DNA from: Alphaproteobacteria bacterium | Lineage (GTDB): Bacteria > Pseudomonadota > Alphaproteobacteria > Rhizobiales > CAJQND01 | Reading direction: 5' to 3' | Assembly (NCBI GenBank): GCA_024227565.1 | Contig: JAAEUE010000195.1 | Location: 1-54,380 of the forward strand | Length of the DNA: 54,380 nt | Part shown: positions 36,843 to 45,847 of the stretch, piece by piece | Numbering within the stretch: position 1 is the first letter of the stretch | Layout of the letters: the number at the start of each line of letters is the position of its first letter | Made by a program: the position numbers and the translations under genes | The notes under the pieces: model-generated | What the model was told of the DNA's origin: nothing | Database searches by the model: none | The model's input: the letters and a program-made list of their open reading frames with translations, nothing else

Positions 36843-37094
36843 ATGGCAGATCAAGACGGCGCCGACATTGAGGCGATGAAATTTGAAGCCGCTCTTCAGG
36901 AGCTGGAAGAGATTGTGGCCAAGCTGGAGCAGGGCAAGGTGGACTTGGAAGAATCCATCTCGATCTACGAGCGCGGCGAAAAGCTGAAAGCCCATTGCGA
37001 GGCGCTTTTGAAGAAGGCCGAGGCGAGGATCGAGAAGATCACCCTGACCAAAGACGGCAGCCCGGCGGGCACCGAGCCATTGGACGTGGACTGA
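36843..37094 (+). CDS. xseB: Exodeoxyribonuclease VII small subunit
   Basis: An 83-residue Xse[21 protein letters not shown] then [16 protein letters not shown] and [15 protein letters not shown] form the expected helical hairpin. Several copies bind the large subunit XseA, which digests single-stranded DNA; xseA is not in this window. ATG 36843 is chosen over the in-frame TTG 36828, which overlaps the HDAC stop. It is followed by a palindromic repeat and tlyA rather than the dxs gene often found here in related genomes. Confidence 0.94.
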   Translation: MADQDGADIEAMKFEAALQELEEIVAKLEQGKVDLEESISIYERGEKLKAHCEALLKKAEARIEKITLTKDGSPAGTEPLDVD

Positions 37095-37114
37095 AGGGTC
37101 AAGCTGCCGCCCTG

Positions 37115-37183
37115 GGGCTTGACCCGAGGGCCCAAGGCGGGGAAGGCCCTGAGCGCGCCGCAGTGGGTCCTCGGGTCAAGCCC
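37115..37183. repeat. Inverted repeat between xseB and tlyA
   Basis: GGGCTTGACCCGAGG (37115-37129) is the perfect inverse of CCTCGGGTCAAGCCC (37169-37183). Most of each arm is also self-complementary (CTTGACCCGAGG/CCTCGGGTCAAG). It differs in sequence from the TTCCTGCGAAAGCAGGAA family but has the same two-arm layout. Confidence 0.8.
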
Positions 37184-37213
37184 GAGGACAACATCGGAGA
37201 AGGCACAAACCCC

Positions 37214-37954
37214 ATGACGAACCGCAAGCGGCTTGACCAGCGGATGGTTGAGCTTGGCCTCGCCTCCAGCCGGTCCCGGGCCCAAGACGCCATTGGCCAG
37301 GGCCACGTTCAGATCAACGGCAAGCCCGCCATCAAAGCCAGCCAACCGGTCACCGACGGCGCCAAGATTGCGCTCTCTGATGAGGCGAACCGATATGTTT
37401 CGCGCGCCGGTGTGAAGCTGGCCGCAGCCCTGGCCCATTTCTCCCCCGAGGTGGACGGCGCGGTCGGCCTCGATGTGGGCGCCTCCACGGGCGGGTTCAC
37501 CCAGGTGCTTCTGGAGGCGGGGGCAGCGAAGGTCTTCGCCCTTGATGTGGGCCATGGCCAACTCCACGAGACGATCGCGGGCGATGCGCGCGTGATCAAT
37601 CTGGAAGGCCTGAATGCGCGGGACCTCACAGCCGGTGATATCGGCGAGCCGATCGACGTCATCGTTTCAGACGTGAGCTTCATCTCGCTGAAACTGGCCC
37701 TGCCCCCCGCACTCGCCATGGCAAAGCCCGGCGCCTGGCTGTTTGCCCTCATCAAGCCTCAGTTCGAAGCGGGCAAGGAGGCCATCGGCAAAGGCGGAAT
37801 TGTGCGCGACCCGGAGGTCAGGACCAAGGTCTTTGAGGAAATCTGCCGCTGGCTCGATGAGGACCAGGGCTGGTCCGTTGCGGGCCTCATTGCCTCGCCC
37901 ATCACGGGCAGCGACGGCAACGTGGAGTTCATTGTCGCAGCACGTGCCCCTTGA
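37214..37954 (+). CDS. tlyA: TlyA-family rRNA methyltransferase/hemolysin-like protein
   Basis: A 246-residue protein with an N-terminal S4 RNA-binding domain (about 1-60: KRLDQRMVELGLASSRSRAQ then AIGQGHVQINGKP) and an FtsJ-like methyltransferase domain with GLDVGASTGGFTQVLLEAGA, FALDVGHGQL, VSDVSFISLKLALPP and LIKPQFEAGKE. Mycobacterial TlyA 2'-O-methylates 16S and 23S rRNA; hemolytic activity was also reported for some. GGAGAAGG lies before ATG 37214; the longer open frame overlaps xseB in another frame. It is followed after 31 bases by another methyltransferase. Confidence 0.93.
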   Translation: MTNRKRLDQRMVELGLASSRSRAQDAIGQGHVQINGKPAIKASQPVTDGAKIALSDEANRYVSRAGVKLAAALAHFSPEVDGAVGLDVGASTGGFTQVLLEAGAAKVFALDVGHGQLHETIAGDARVINLEGLNARDLTAGDIGEPIDVIVSDVSFISLKLALPPALAMAKPGAWLFALIKPQFEAGKEAIGKGGIVRDPEVRTKVFEEICRWLDEDQGWSVAGLIASPITGSDGNVEFIVAARAP

Positions 37955-37985
37955 AATGCGCGCCCAAGTGTCTGATCTTTAGGAC

Positions 37986-39032
37986 ATGGTCTCGACACTC
38001 GGCAAACTCGGCTATTCCGCCCGCCAGGGCGCCCGCGTGGCTTGGTATATGGGGCACTATTTCGCCTCCCAGCGCTTTCACAAGGCAAAGGGCGAAGGCG
38101 ATGTGCGCCGCGAAAAGCCGCGCGCGCCGGGCCCCACGCCGGAACGCATGATGCGTGATCTGGCCACCGTGTTCCAACAAGACCTGGCAAACGTCGAGGC
38201 CGGCCACTACCCCATGCCGCGCGACCGGGACGGCCCGCCGCTGGAGCTGATTAGGCGCAGCCGGATGTATTTCGCCGACTTGCCCGAGGCCACCGAACGG
38301 CGGACCGAACGGCGCGGCGATGATGTCTATTCCGCCGAGCTCAAAGAGAAGCTGCCGGCTTATTTCCTGCAGAATTTCCACTATCAGACCGGCGGGTATC
38401 TCACCGAGGAATCCGCCGAGCTCTACGATCTCCAGGTGGACGTTTTGTTCTCCGGCTCCACCAACGCCATGCGGAGACAATGTTTGGTGCCCCTGGCTGA
38501 GTTCATGCGTGGGCGCGACCAGCGCAAGGTGAGGCTGGCCGACATCGCCTGCGGCACTGGGCGGTTTCTGGATGCGGTGAAGCAGGCCTACCCGCGAATC
38601 CAGGCTACGGCCAGCGATCTGTCGGAGGCCTATCTGGCCGAGGCGGAAGAGTATCTGGAACCCTGGTCAGGCATCGACTATGTGCCCGCCAATGCGGAGA
38701 CCCTGCCGTTTGCCGATGACGAGCTTGATGTGGTGACATGTGTCTATCTCTTCCACGAGGTGCCACCGAAGGTGCGCCGCATCATTGCCGCTGAGTTTGC
38801 CCGGGTGCTGAAGCCCGGCGGGCGGCTGATCTTCATGGACAGCCTGCAGCTTGGCGACACGCCCGGCTATGACGGCATGCTGCAAACCTTTCCGCTCAAT
38901 TTCCATGAGCCGTTCTATGGCTCCTACATCAAGGAAGACCTGGGCGCGATTTTTGAAGCGGCCGGATTGGTGCCGGCGTCCAGCATGCCGGTGTTCATGT
39001 CCAAGATGGCGGTGTTCGACAAACCCGGCTAG
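37986..39032 (+). CDS. UbiE-like class I SAM methyltransferase
   Basis: A 348-residue protein. The first 130 residues are helical and basic and match no domain I know. The methyltransferase domain has motif I LADIACGTGRF (184-194), ATASDLSEAYLAEA, YVPANAETLPFADDELDVVT and a post-motif VLKPGGRLIFMDSLQ. It resembles the UbiE/Methyltransf_11 group, perhaps acting on a hydrophobic substrate given AEFARVLK and the HEVPPKVR segment. The N-terminal extension and the FHYQTGGYL segment recur in cyanobacterial and alphaproteobacterial proteins of unknown substrate. It is the last gene of this plus-strand unit; a palindromic repeat follows. Confidence 0.85.
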   Translation: MVSTLGKLGYSARQGARVAWYMGHYFASQRFHKAKGEGDVRREKPRAPGPTPERMMRDLATVFQQDLANVEAGHYPMPRDRDGPPLELIRRSRMYFADLPEATERRTERRGDDVYSAELKEKLPAYFLQNFHYQTGGYLTEESAELYDLQVDVLFSGSTNAMRRQCLVPLAEFMRGRDQRKVRLADIACGTGRFLDAVKQAYPRIQATASDLSEAYLAEAEEYLEPWSGIDYVPANAETLPFADDELDVVTCVYLFHEVPPKVRRIIAAEFARVLKPGGRLIFMDSLQLGDTPGYDGMLQTFPLNFHEPFYGSYIKEDLGAIFEAAGLVPASSMPVFMSKMAVFDKPG

Positions 39033-39066
39033 CCGGGCGCCATGGGATCGCGCGAAACCCTACGCC

Positions 39067-39177
39067 TCGTCATTCCTGCTCTTCACCTCGTCATTCCTGC
39101 GAAGGCAGGAATCCAGGAGCGCTAAGCTCCATCGTCTGTTTGGCACTGGATGCCTGCCTTCGCAGGGGTGCGGGGTC
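39067..39177. repeat. Palindromic intergenic repeat with partial duplication
   Basis: CATTCCTGCGAAGGCAGGAA near 39093 and TGGATGCCTGCCTTCGCAGG near 39148 form the two arms. The left border CCTCGTCATTCCTGC is present twice, about 21 bases apart, so one arm end has been duplicated. It belongs to the same subtype as 30882-30966. Confidence 0.75.
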
Positions 39178-39233
39178 GTGTGGATGCGGAGTTGTGCGAG
39201 CGGTCTGGGCACCGGGTCAGATCCGGTCATCAA

Positions 39234-39264
39234 TTGTACGATGCACAAATATTTTCTCTATAAA
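39234..39264 (+). promoter_or_regulatory. Possible promoter in AT-rich leader of secreted-protein gene
   Basis: TTGTAC at 39234 and TCTATA/TATAAA at 39257-39264 sit 17-19 bases apart in the only clearly AT-rich stretch nearby, 143 bases before the gene at 39407. A weaker candidate is TTTACA...CATAAT around 39322-39354. Both are by-eye matches. Confidence 0.25.
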
Positions 39265-39406
39265 AATCAGATAGCTACAACCGGATGACTTTGTTTGGCA
39301 GTTTTCCCATCAACACCATTTTACACTTTTTAGTTGTGCGATGGTCATAATCTCGCCAGTTGAGGCCGGCAGGCAGTAAAGCGAACCTGGTGAGAAAGGA
39401 AGCAAG

Positions 39407-40543
39407 ATGGGAATTACGAAACAGAGGTGGCCCCTAACCGTTTGCCTCCTAGGTGCTGGACTATTCGCCGCAACGGTTTTCCAAATGTCCGGCGTGCGGG
39501 GATATGAGCAGGAGGCCGGGGAGAACCTGAAGACGTTCTTCGGGCGACACGCGCAGCCCTATTCGTCAACGTTCGGCACCAACTCACGCACCGGGCAAAC
39601 TATGTACGGCACCAAAATCCGGCATGAAATCAAACCCCACCACCCCAACAAACAAGACAGCCTGTTCTATCTGGAAGGTGAACTCGTGCCGCCCTCAGCG
39701 GCGCCGGGCGACACGACCGAGCTGGCCGGATTGCGCCTGAACATGCGGATGGTGGACGGCACCGAGCCGGGGGCCGGCATCCGCTCCGTTCACGTGACCA
39801 CAACAGCCGACGGCGGCGTTGCGAAGATGCGCAGCCTGCGCACCGTCACCCGCGGCTTCAACGGCCACTCAGGCCTGATCAACGGGGTGACGTTCTCCGC
39901 CACCCGCAGCGGCATGAAGCCAGGCGGCGGCGGAGACTATAAAACCGGGGACGCCGGCCCCTACCCCAACGAAGACAGCGCAGTGACCGCCCAGGTAGGC
40001 CCCGGCATCCGGCGGGTGTTCGTGGCCGAAGGGTTTGCCGGCAAGGAGCGCCCCCAGGTGGCCTTCCTGCAGAAGGGGGGCAACCAGGCGGTCTTGCCGG
40101 AAATTGCCGTCATTCAAGGCCATGGCGGGGGCAAGGGAGACCTGCAGCAGTGGTGGAACGATGAAGAGTACGGCCATGTGGTCGCCTCGCTTGGGCGAAC
40201 CGGGTCCTGGTTTGCCCAATCGTTCCGCTCCAACCGCGGCCACATCGCCATTGCGAACGGTGAAACGGCGAGCATTCCAGCCCCGGCAGACACTGGCTTT
40301 TTCCTGCTTTGGAGCAAGGGCTCCAGTTCCTTGTGGGCGGCATTGCATTATGTGGCGACCGGCGCGCCGGTCCACACGGCCTTCGCCAAGGGCGGCTCAA
40401 CGGAAACCAAAAACGGGCCCCTCAGGGGCGCCCAGGCAGCCGGCGGGATCATCATCGCACCCCAAGCCGATCAAACCTTTCAGGTGAAAAACCTGACGGG
40501 GAAACGTGTACGGATATCTTATCTTTTTGCCGCCGGGCCTTGA
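39407..40543 (+). CDS. Exported protein of unknown function
   Basis: A 378-residue protein that I do not recognise. The N-terminus WPLTVCLLGAGLFAATVFQM (8-27) is a signal peptide or anchor. The mature part is polar, rich in Gly, Thr and Asn, with likely beta-structure: SLFYLEGELVPPS, AGLRLNMRMVDGTEPGAG, VHVTTTADGGVAKMRSLRTV, GPGIRRVFVAEGFAG, FFLLWSKGSSSLWAALHYVA. There are single Trp pairs (QQWW) but no catalytic triad. AAAGGAAGC before the ATG is a strong ribosome site, so it is probably well expressed. The next gene, 84 bases on, is also exported and could be co-transcribed. It could be a surface or polysaccharide-binding protein. Confidence 0.75.
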   Translation: MGITKQRWPLTVCLLGAGLFAATVFQMSGVRGYEQEAGENLKTFFGRHAQPYSSTFGTNSRTGQTMYGTKIRHEIKPHHPNKQDSLFYLEGELVPPSAAPGDTTELAGLRLNMRMVDGTEPGAGIRSVHVTTTADGGVAKMRSLRTVTRGFNGHSGLINGVTFSATRSGMKPGGGGDYKTGDAGPYPNEDSAVTAQVGPGIRRVFVAEGFAGKERPQVAFLQKGGNQAVLPEIAVIQGHGGGKGDLQQWWNDEEYGHVVASLGRTGSWFAQSFRSNRGHIAIANGETASIPAPADTGFFLLWSKGSSSLWAALHYVATGAPVHTAFAKGGSTETKNGPLRGAQAAGGIIIAPQADQTFQVKNLTGKRVRISYLFAAGP

Positions 40544-40627
40544 GCGCGTGACCGGGTCTTCTTGAAACCGGCCAGCCCTGCGTTGTAGATTCGAGCCCGC
40601 GATTGGGGGGGGACGAGGCTGAGGGAT

Positions 40628-41599
40628 ATGGTTGGAATGTTCAGGCTAGTGGTCACGGCATTGTGCCAATGCACTTGGCTCTTGTTGATCTTCGGCGTGT
40701 CAGTGATTTCAACGACCGTGGCCGCCGACGCAAAATCCAAGAGCGAAGCCCAAGCGGAGTGCCTTGAACATTTCGGGCCAGGGTCCGTCGCGCAAGAGGA
40801 GCTTGACTTCGGCGAGGCCTCCTACGTTTGCAGCTGCGAAAGCCCCGCCAAATGGAACGAGGACAGCACACGCTGCGTCGGCGGGGTCGCTGAAAAAACC
40901 CGCCTGCCGGAAAGCCCAAGCCCTGACTTCACTGAAACCCCGCCGGCAACCGACCGCGGAACCACAAAGGACAGCAGCGAGGACACCAGTGCTGATCCTG
41001 CACCGCGTTCGGTTGAAGAGCTGTTTCAGTCGGGCAAGCAGGCCGCCGACAGTGAGAACTATGCGGAGGCCAGGCTTTGGTACAACAGAGCAATAGACGC
41101 CGGCTCGCCCGGCGCAATGGTGAACTTGGCATTGTTCTACCTGCGTGGCACAGGTGTGGACAAAGACCCCGCGAGGGCTGCGGAGCTTTTCCAGCGCGCA
41201 GCGGACAAGGGCACCGGGCTTGCCATGTACTACCTCGCGCACCAATACTCGAGCGGCCAGGGCATCAGGCGCAGCAAGCGGCTCGCTGCTGAGTGGTACC
41301 AGAAGGCGGTGGACAACGGCATTGCGCGGGCCGCGTTTTGGCTTGGCTCCCTCTACGATGACGGCAAGGGCGTGCGCCGGGACCGGGCGCGGGCAGCTGA
41401 GCTGGTGGTGCACGCGCTGCAACAGGGTTCCTATGACCATGCGGTCAAGCAGATGACCACAAACGAACGCGCCTGGAGCAAACGGTTTCGCCGCGAGATG
41501 CAAAAGGTCATGCGCCGCGAGGGCCATTATGACGGGGCCATCGACGGTTCATTCGGCAGTGGCACCAAACGCGCGATCAGATCTCTTGCCGGGCAATAA
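40628..41599 (+). CDS. Exported Sel1-repeat protein with peptidoglycan-binding-like end
   Basis: A 323-residue protein: a signal peptide or anchor (about 1-32, ending VAADAK), a Cys-containing segment (ECLEHFGPGS, YVCSCESPAKW with three Cys), a disordered Ser/Thr/Pro/Glu linker (about 85-125), three to four Sel1 repeats (about 130-245: AMVNLALFYLRGTGVDKDPA, AMYYLAHQYSSGQGIRRSK, AAFWLGSLYDDGKGVRRD), and a C-terminal EGHYDGAIDGSFGSGTKRAI that looks like half of a peptidoglycan-binding domain. ASCENSION: Sel1 proteins act as scaffolds in envelope or signalling complexes. ATG 40637 is an alternative start. It probably works in the periplasm. Confidence 0.85.
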   Translation: MVGMFRLVVTALCQCTWLLLIFGVSVISTTVAADAKSKSEAQAECLEHFGPGSVAQEELDFGEASYVCSCESPAKWNEDSTRCVGGVAEKTRLPESPSPDFTETPPATDRGTTKDSSEDTSADPAPRSVEELFQSGKQAADSENYAEARLWYNRAIDAGSPGAMVNLALFYLRGTGVDKDPARAAELFQRAADKGTGLAMYYLAHQYSSGQGIRRSKRLAAEWYQKAVDNGIARAAFWLGSLYDDGKGVRRDRARAAELVVHALQQGSYDHAVKQMTTNERAWSKRFRREMQKVMRREGHYDGAIDGSFGSGTKRAIRSLAGQ

Positions 41600-41612
41600 G
41601 CCGCTTGCGCGC

Positions 41613-42374
41613 CTAGAGGGCGCCGCGTTCGGAGCGAAAGCGTGCGACCCAGCTTTTGCTCATCTCGTCGGCCAGCTTGGCCACGCCGGGCTCAACACCG
41701 TGGGCTGCGTCACGATCGAGGCCCAGATGGTCCAGCACGCGTTTCAATGTATTGACCGGGTCAGCTGACAGCTCCGCATAGGTGAGGAGAAGCGGGGTGA
41801 GGCCTTCGGCCTTAAACCAGTTCTCCCACTGGCGGTCGTAAGCCGTCATCTCTTCAACATTGGCTGCAATCTTATCTGGCGCGTAGGCTGGCGACTGGGG
41901 TGTCGAGAGGCGTTCCAGCTCCGTGCCATCGGGTGCGGCATGCCACAAGCCGGTCTGCTGCGCCTTCACATAGGAAACCGCCTGTTCGATCTTGTCCGTC
42001 CGTGTCAAATGGATAAAGGCCGTTCGCCCGAAGGCCGCCTGGAAACGCTCCCGTTCGCTTGAGTGGTCCGGATGAAGCACCTCAAGCTTCCGGCTGAAGA
42101 AGTCAAAGCTGTGGCGCTGCAATCTGAGGCCGAACACGCCGGTTCCGGCGCTGCCTTCGGCGATTGCTGCGGCGAATATTTTAGCCAGAACCTCCCGCTC
42201 CGAGGCGGCTTCGTCTGGTGTCAGATCATAATAGCCCAACCAGGCGGAAATTGAGCCGTCATGAAAATAGGACCCCGGCTTGCCCGCCACCCCGGTGGCC
42301 GCCAGCAGCTGGCACAACAAAGTGCTGCCGCTGCGGGGAGATGTGCAGATAACGTAAGAGGTGTATTTCGCCAT
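41613..42374 (-). CDS. Stf0-type sulfotransferase
   Basis: A 253-residue Stf0-family sulfotransferase. The 5'-phosphosulfate loop is TSPRSGSTLLCQLL (11-24), the Stf0 lead KPGSYFHDGSISAWL follows, and the 3'-phosphate-binding segment is HLTRTDKIEQAVSYVKAQQT. Mycobacterial Stf0 sulfates trehalose using PAPS as donor; here the acceptor is unknown and could be a glycolipid or sugar. ATG 42374 has GAGGTGA close upstream; a GTG two codons before is possible. It lies 49 bases downstream of the cyclase/ATPase gene on the same strand, suggesting co-transcription. Confidence 0.9.
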   Translation of the reverse strand: MAKYTSYVICTSPRSGSTLLCQLLAATGVAGKPGSYFHDGSISAWLGYYDLTPDEAASEREVLAKIFAAAIAEGSAGTGVFGLRLQRHSFDFFSRKLEVLHPDHSSERERFQAAFGRTAFIHLTRTDKIEQAVSYVKAQQTGLWHAAPDGTELERLSTPQSPAYAPDKIAANVEEMTAYDRQWENWFKAEGLTPLLLTYAELSADPVNTLKRVLDHLGLDRDAAHGVEPGVAKLADEMSKSWVARFRSERGAL

Positions 42375-42423
42375 GATCACCTCGCTCTGGCCGCTGTGTC
42401 GCGTTCAGATGCCAGCGCGCGGT

Positions 42424-45400
42424 TCAAGTTGCGTTCAGTTGACTGAGCGCGCGCGCCGCGCGCTCTTCAAGGATGGTTGCGCCTTGCGAATGGGCAACCG
42501 AAATCGCGGTATTGAACGCCTTTCCCGCACCAACCGGATCTTTTCGGTGCAGACAGATCTCGCCGTTGATGCGGTTAAGTTCCGCCAGGGCCCAGATCTC
42601 ACCTGTTATCTCAGCTTCGGAGAATGCGCGCTGGAGCGAGGCCTCTGCTGCATCCACGTCACCTGCCCGCAACAAGGCCTTTGCCTGTTCGGCAAGGTAA
42701 ACTGTGATCCACAGCCAGCATCCGCTTTTCTTGTACTCAGCCAGAACAGGTTCAAGCGCTTCAGGCGCGTCCGGTTCGTCTGCCATGCAGGCGATTACCA
42801 CATCTTGGATGCCCACATAGAGTTTCCACAACGCCATGTCGTGATCGCTCGCCACCTCCCGCATCTCGTTGGTGATGGCACGGGCGCGCTCCACGTTGCC
42901 CGTCAATATGGACATGCACACATCATGCAGGCCGGCATAGCACAATGTGTTGGCGTGCTTGAGCTCGCGGGCCCGTGTGAGCGCGCGGTCGGCGACGTCT
43001 TGGGCACCTTCCTGATCGCCGCACTGCCATTTTGCAAGCAGCATGTAACACCAGATTTGAACTCCGGGATCCTGGGCAAACTTTGCTGAAAAGTCTTCAA
43101 TCTGTGCCGATTGATAGAGCACATAGGCTGCTTCAAGATCCTCTCTGGCCTCTGGCGAACGGCCCATGGCAATCAATGTTGCCGCCCGCATGCGCAACGA
43201 AATCAACCGGGGGATCGGATCAGGCTCGCGTTCGGTTTCCTTGACCAGCCGTTCCACCAGTTCGTAGGCGCGGTAGAGCTGGTTGCCAATGTAAGGCGCG
43301 ATCCAGGTGCCGTAATAGATCGCGATCCGCAGTTCGGCGTCGCTGGTGGCGTCGATCCGGTCGAGCGCCTTGGCAAAGGCATCTGACGCCTCCGAGGAGG
43401 CATAGCCGTCTTTGGCGATGTGGATCTGGGCGAGTTGCACAAGGAGCGCAAGTTCCTTCTCGGACCACTCTTGCTGGTCGCTCAGAGCTTCGATCAGCGA
43501 CAAGGCCATACGTAGATGGTTTGACGCCTCAACATATGCAGGCCGGGCCTGGGCCTGGGCCCCGGCTTGCCCCCAAAGCAGCAACGCTTTCTCGGTCAAC
43601 CCGGCCTCGGTGGCGTGATGAGCGGTAATTTCAGGCGGTGTGGCCGGATCTGCCTCGAAGACATCGACAAGTCGGTGATGTATTTCCTGGCGCCGTTGCC
43701 GCAAGAGGCTTTCATAGGCAACATCGCGCACCAGCGCATGCTTGAATACGTAGCTTGCCTCTGCCGGGGAGCCGCGGCGGAACACCAGTTCGCTGCGCTC
43801 AAGCTGGGCAAGAGCATCGTCCATGGTCTGATCATCCAGTCTGGAGATCTTCATCAGAGCCGCCCGCTCGAAGGTTCGGCCGATGCAGGCGGCCATCTGC
43901 GCAACCTCCTTGATGGGTTGGAGCCGGTCGATCCTAGCCATCAGCGAATCGTGCAGGGTTGACGGGATGGCCATGCGGCTGATCGGTGCAATGAGCTCGT
44001 AGGCGGTGTCCGTCTCGCGAAGCTCGCCGGATTCGATGATCGTTTTCGTCAACTCTTCGATGAACAGCGGAACGCCGTCCGTGCGTGTGATGATTTCGGT
44101 AACCAGATCCTTGGGCAAGCTCTTGCCGCCGGTGATCTTCGCCAGAACGTTCGCCGTCTGATCCGCACCAAGCCGGTTGAGGGCAAGCTTGCTGACGATT
44201 GGATGGCCACCAAATCCATGGGAGAACGTGGGACGCGCCGTGATCAGGATCAGGGCCCGCTCTCCTGTGATGCTGTCCAGGCAAGCCTCCAATATCGCCA
44301 GGGTGGACGCATCGATCCAGTGGGCATCCTCAACCACCACAAGAACCGGCTTCTCCCGGGCAAGCGCCCGCACCTCCCGTGCCATCTCCTCCAAAATCCG
44401 GTTGCGCACCTGTTGCGGGGTTAGCTCAAGGGGCGCATATCTGCCCGCCACCTCGAACTGCATGAGTTCGGCCATGATCCTCGGATCGCCCGCAAGCAAC
44501 CCGGCTTCAAGCTTGTCCAGCTTTTCCCCGTCATCGCCGGCTTCAGCCAGCCCGAACGCATCGGTCAATTGCTGGATCACCGGGTAGAAGCTCGAATCAG
44601 TGTGATAGGGCGAGCAATAATAGCTTATGCGGTAATGATCCGTCGGCTGGATTTCATCGAGAACCGCCCGCATCAACCGCGATTTTCCGATGCCCGCTTC
44701 ACCGGTCAATATGGTGACCTGGCCCTCACTGCCACAGGCACGCTGCCAGCGGTCCATGACCAGCGCCAATTCGTGATCGCGGCCGACCATCGGCAACACC
44801 GGGTCCTGGGCATGCTGCTCAAAACGGCTTTCCAGGCTGCGTTCGGCCACAACCTGCCAGGCGGGCAAGGGGTCACTCATGCCCTTCAGCTCGACTTCGC
44901 CCAGGCTGTTGATGTCGAAGTCATGACCAAGCAGCTGCCGGGTTGCGGCAGCCACGATCACCTGACCGGGCTCTGCAATGCCTTGAAGCCGCGCCGCCAG
45001 GTTCGGGGTGTCGCCGACCACCGCCTGCTCCTGCGCGGCACCCTCGCCAATCAGATCGCCAACCACCACCACGCCCGTGGCCACGCCAACCCGCACGGTG
45101 AGCTCCTGGCCCTCTGGCGCCAGCATGCCCTTCATTGTTCGCACGATTTCAAGCCCGGATCGCGCGGCGCGTTTGGCATCGTCCTCGTGCGCCGTCGGCC
45201 AACCGAAGTAACACAACACCCCGTCGCCCATATACTTGGCAACATGCCCCTCATAGCGTGTCACCACCCCGGCAACCGCGTTTTGATAGCTGGTGATCAC
45301 ATTTCGCATGTCTTCCGGGTCAAGCTGGGCTGAGAGGGCCGTGGACCCGACGAGGTCGACAAACATAGTGGTCAGGTGCCGGCGCTCGGCCTCGCCTCCA

Positions 45401-45618
45401 GATGGTTTTGCCTCCTCGCCTGGGGAGGGCGCCGGAGCAGCCGCCTTGTCGTCAATTGCAGCGCGCAGCCGTTTTCGGGCCCCGAGCGAAAGCCCGATTT
45501 CGCGCATGTCCTCATCGGTGAGATCGAAAAGCAGATCGAAATCGATTTCGTTCTCAACCAGCGCCTCTTCAATGCTTCCCAGGTTTCGGCTGGCAAGCCA
45601 TTGCGTCAAATCACTCAT
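42424..45618 (-). CDS. SAM domain - class III cyclase - AAA ATPase - TPR signalling protein
   Basis: A 1064-residue multi-domain protein. Residues 1-58 are a SAM (sterile alpha motif) domain (WLASRNLGSIEEALVENEID, LTDEDMREIGL, LGARKRLRAAI). About 78-260 is a class III adenylate/guanylate cyclase domain with both metal Asps (Asp88 in FVDLVGST, Asp132 in MGDGVLCYFG) and VVVGDLIGEG. About 278-560 is an AAA/STAND-like ATPase with Walker A GEAGIGKS (306-313) and VVVEDAHWID. The C-terminal 400 residues are helical TPR-like repeats. It probably makes cAMP in response to a ligand or partner sensed by the TPR part. SAM-cyclase-AAA-TPR proteins are common in rhizobia with mostly unknown signals. Confidence 0.92.
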   Translation of the reverse strand: MSDLTQWLASRNLGSIEEALVENEIDFDLLFDLTDEDMREIGLSLGARKRLRAAIDDKAAAPAPSPGEEAKPSGGEAERRHLTTMFVDLVGSTALSAQLDPEDMRNVITSYQNAVAGVVTRYEGHVAKYMGDGVLCYFGWPTAHEDDAKRAARSGLEIVRTMKGMLAPEGQELTVRVGVATGVVVVGDLIGEGAAQEQAVVGDTPNLAARLQGIAEPGQVIVAAATRQLLGHDFDINSLGEVELKGMSDPLPAWQVVAERSLESRFEQHAQDPVLPMVGRDHELALVMDRWQRACGSEGQVTILTGEAGIGKSRLMRAVLDEIQPTDHYRISYYCSPYHTDSSFYPVIQQLTDAFGLAEAGDDGEKLDKLEAGLLAGDPRIMAELMQFEVAGRYAPLELTPQQVRNRILEEMAREVRALAREKPVLVVVEDAHWIDASTLAILEACLDSITGERALILITARPTFSHGFGGHPIVSKLALNRLGADQTANVLAKITGGKSLPKDLVTEIITRTDGVPLFIEELTKTIIESGELRETDTAYELIAPISRMAIPSTLHDSLMARIDRLQPIKEVAQMAACIGRTFERAALMKISRLDDQTMDDALAQLERSELVFRRGSPAEASYVFKHALVRDVAYESLLRQRRQEIHHRLVDVFEADPATPPEITAHHATEAGLTEKALLLWGQAGAQAQARPAYVEASNHLRMALSLIEALSDQQEWSEKELALLVQLAQIHIAKDGYASSEASDAFAKALDRIDATSDAELRIAIYYGTWIAPYIGNQLYRAYELVERLVKETEREPDPIPRLISLRMRAATLIAMGRSPEAREDLEAAYVLYQSAQIEDFSAKFAQDPGVQIWCYMLLAKWQCGDQEGAQDVADRALTRARELKHANTLCYAGLHDVCMSILTGNVERARAITNEMREVASDHDMALWKLYVGIQDVVIACMADEPDAPEALEPVLAEYKKSGCWLWITVYLAEQAKALLRAGDVDAAEASLQRAFSEAEITGEIWALAELNRINGEICLHRKDPVGAGKAFNTAISVAHSQGATILEERAARALSQLNAT

Positions 45619-45847
45619 GCTTGTTCAGGGCTCTTCCAGCACATCGCGTCGCAATCTTCGATGCGGGCCCTTAAGATCAGCCCCCATAGAAGAACTGCCG
45701 TTCCCACAGCGCCCGCATGGTAGCCCGCGCCCTGTCGGCAGGTCCAGCCTTGCGGCAAAAGCGTCACCAACTTGCCAGTGTCCTAGACACAGACCATCCG
45801 CGGTGCGAAGGATGGACGCGCGGGGACAAAACAAACACGAGGCACTC

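Noticed and set aside
39033..39406. tRNA or other structured RNA gene in the AT-rich leader
   Set aside because: No cloverleaf, T-loop or anticodon arm could be built; only the palindromic repeat and possible promoters are seen.
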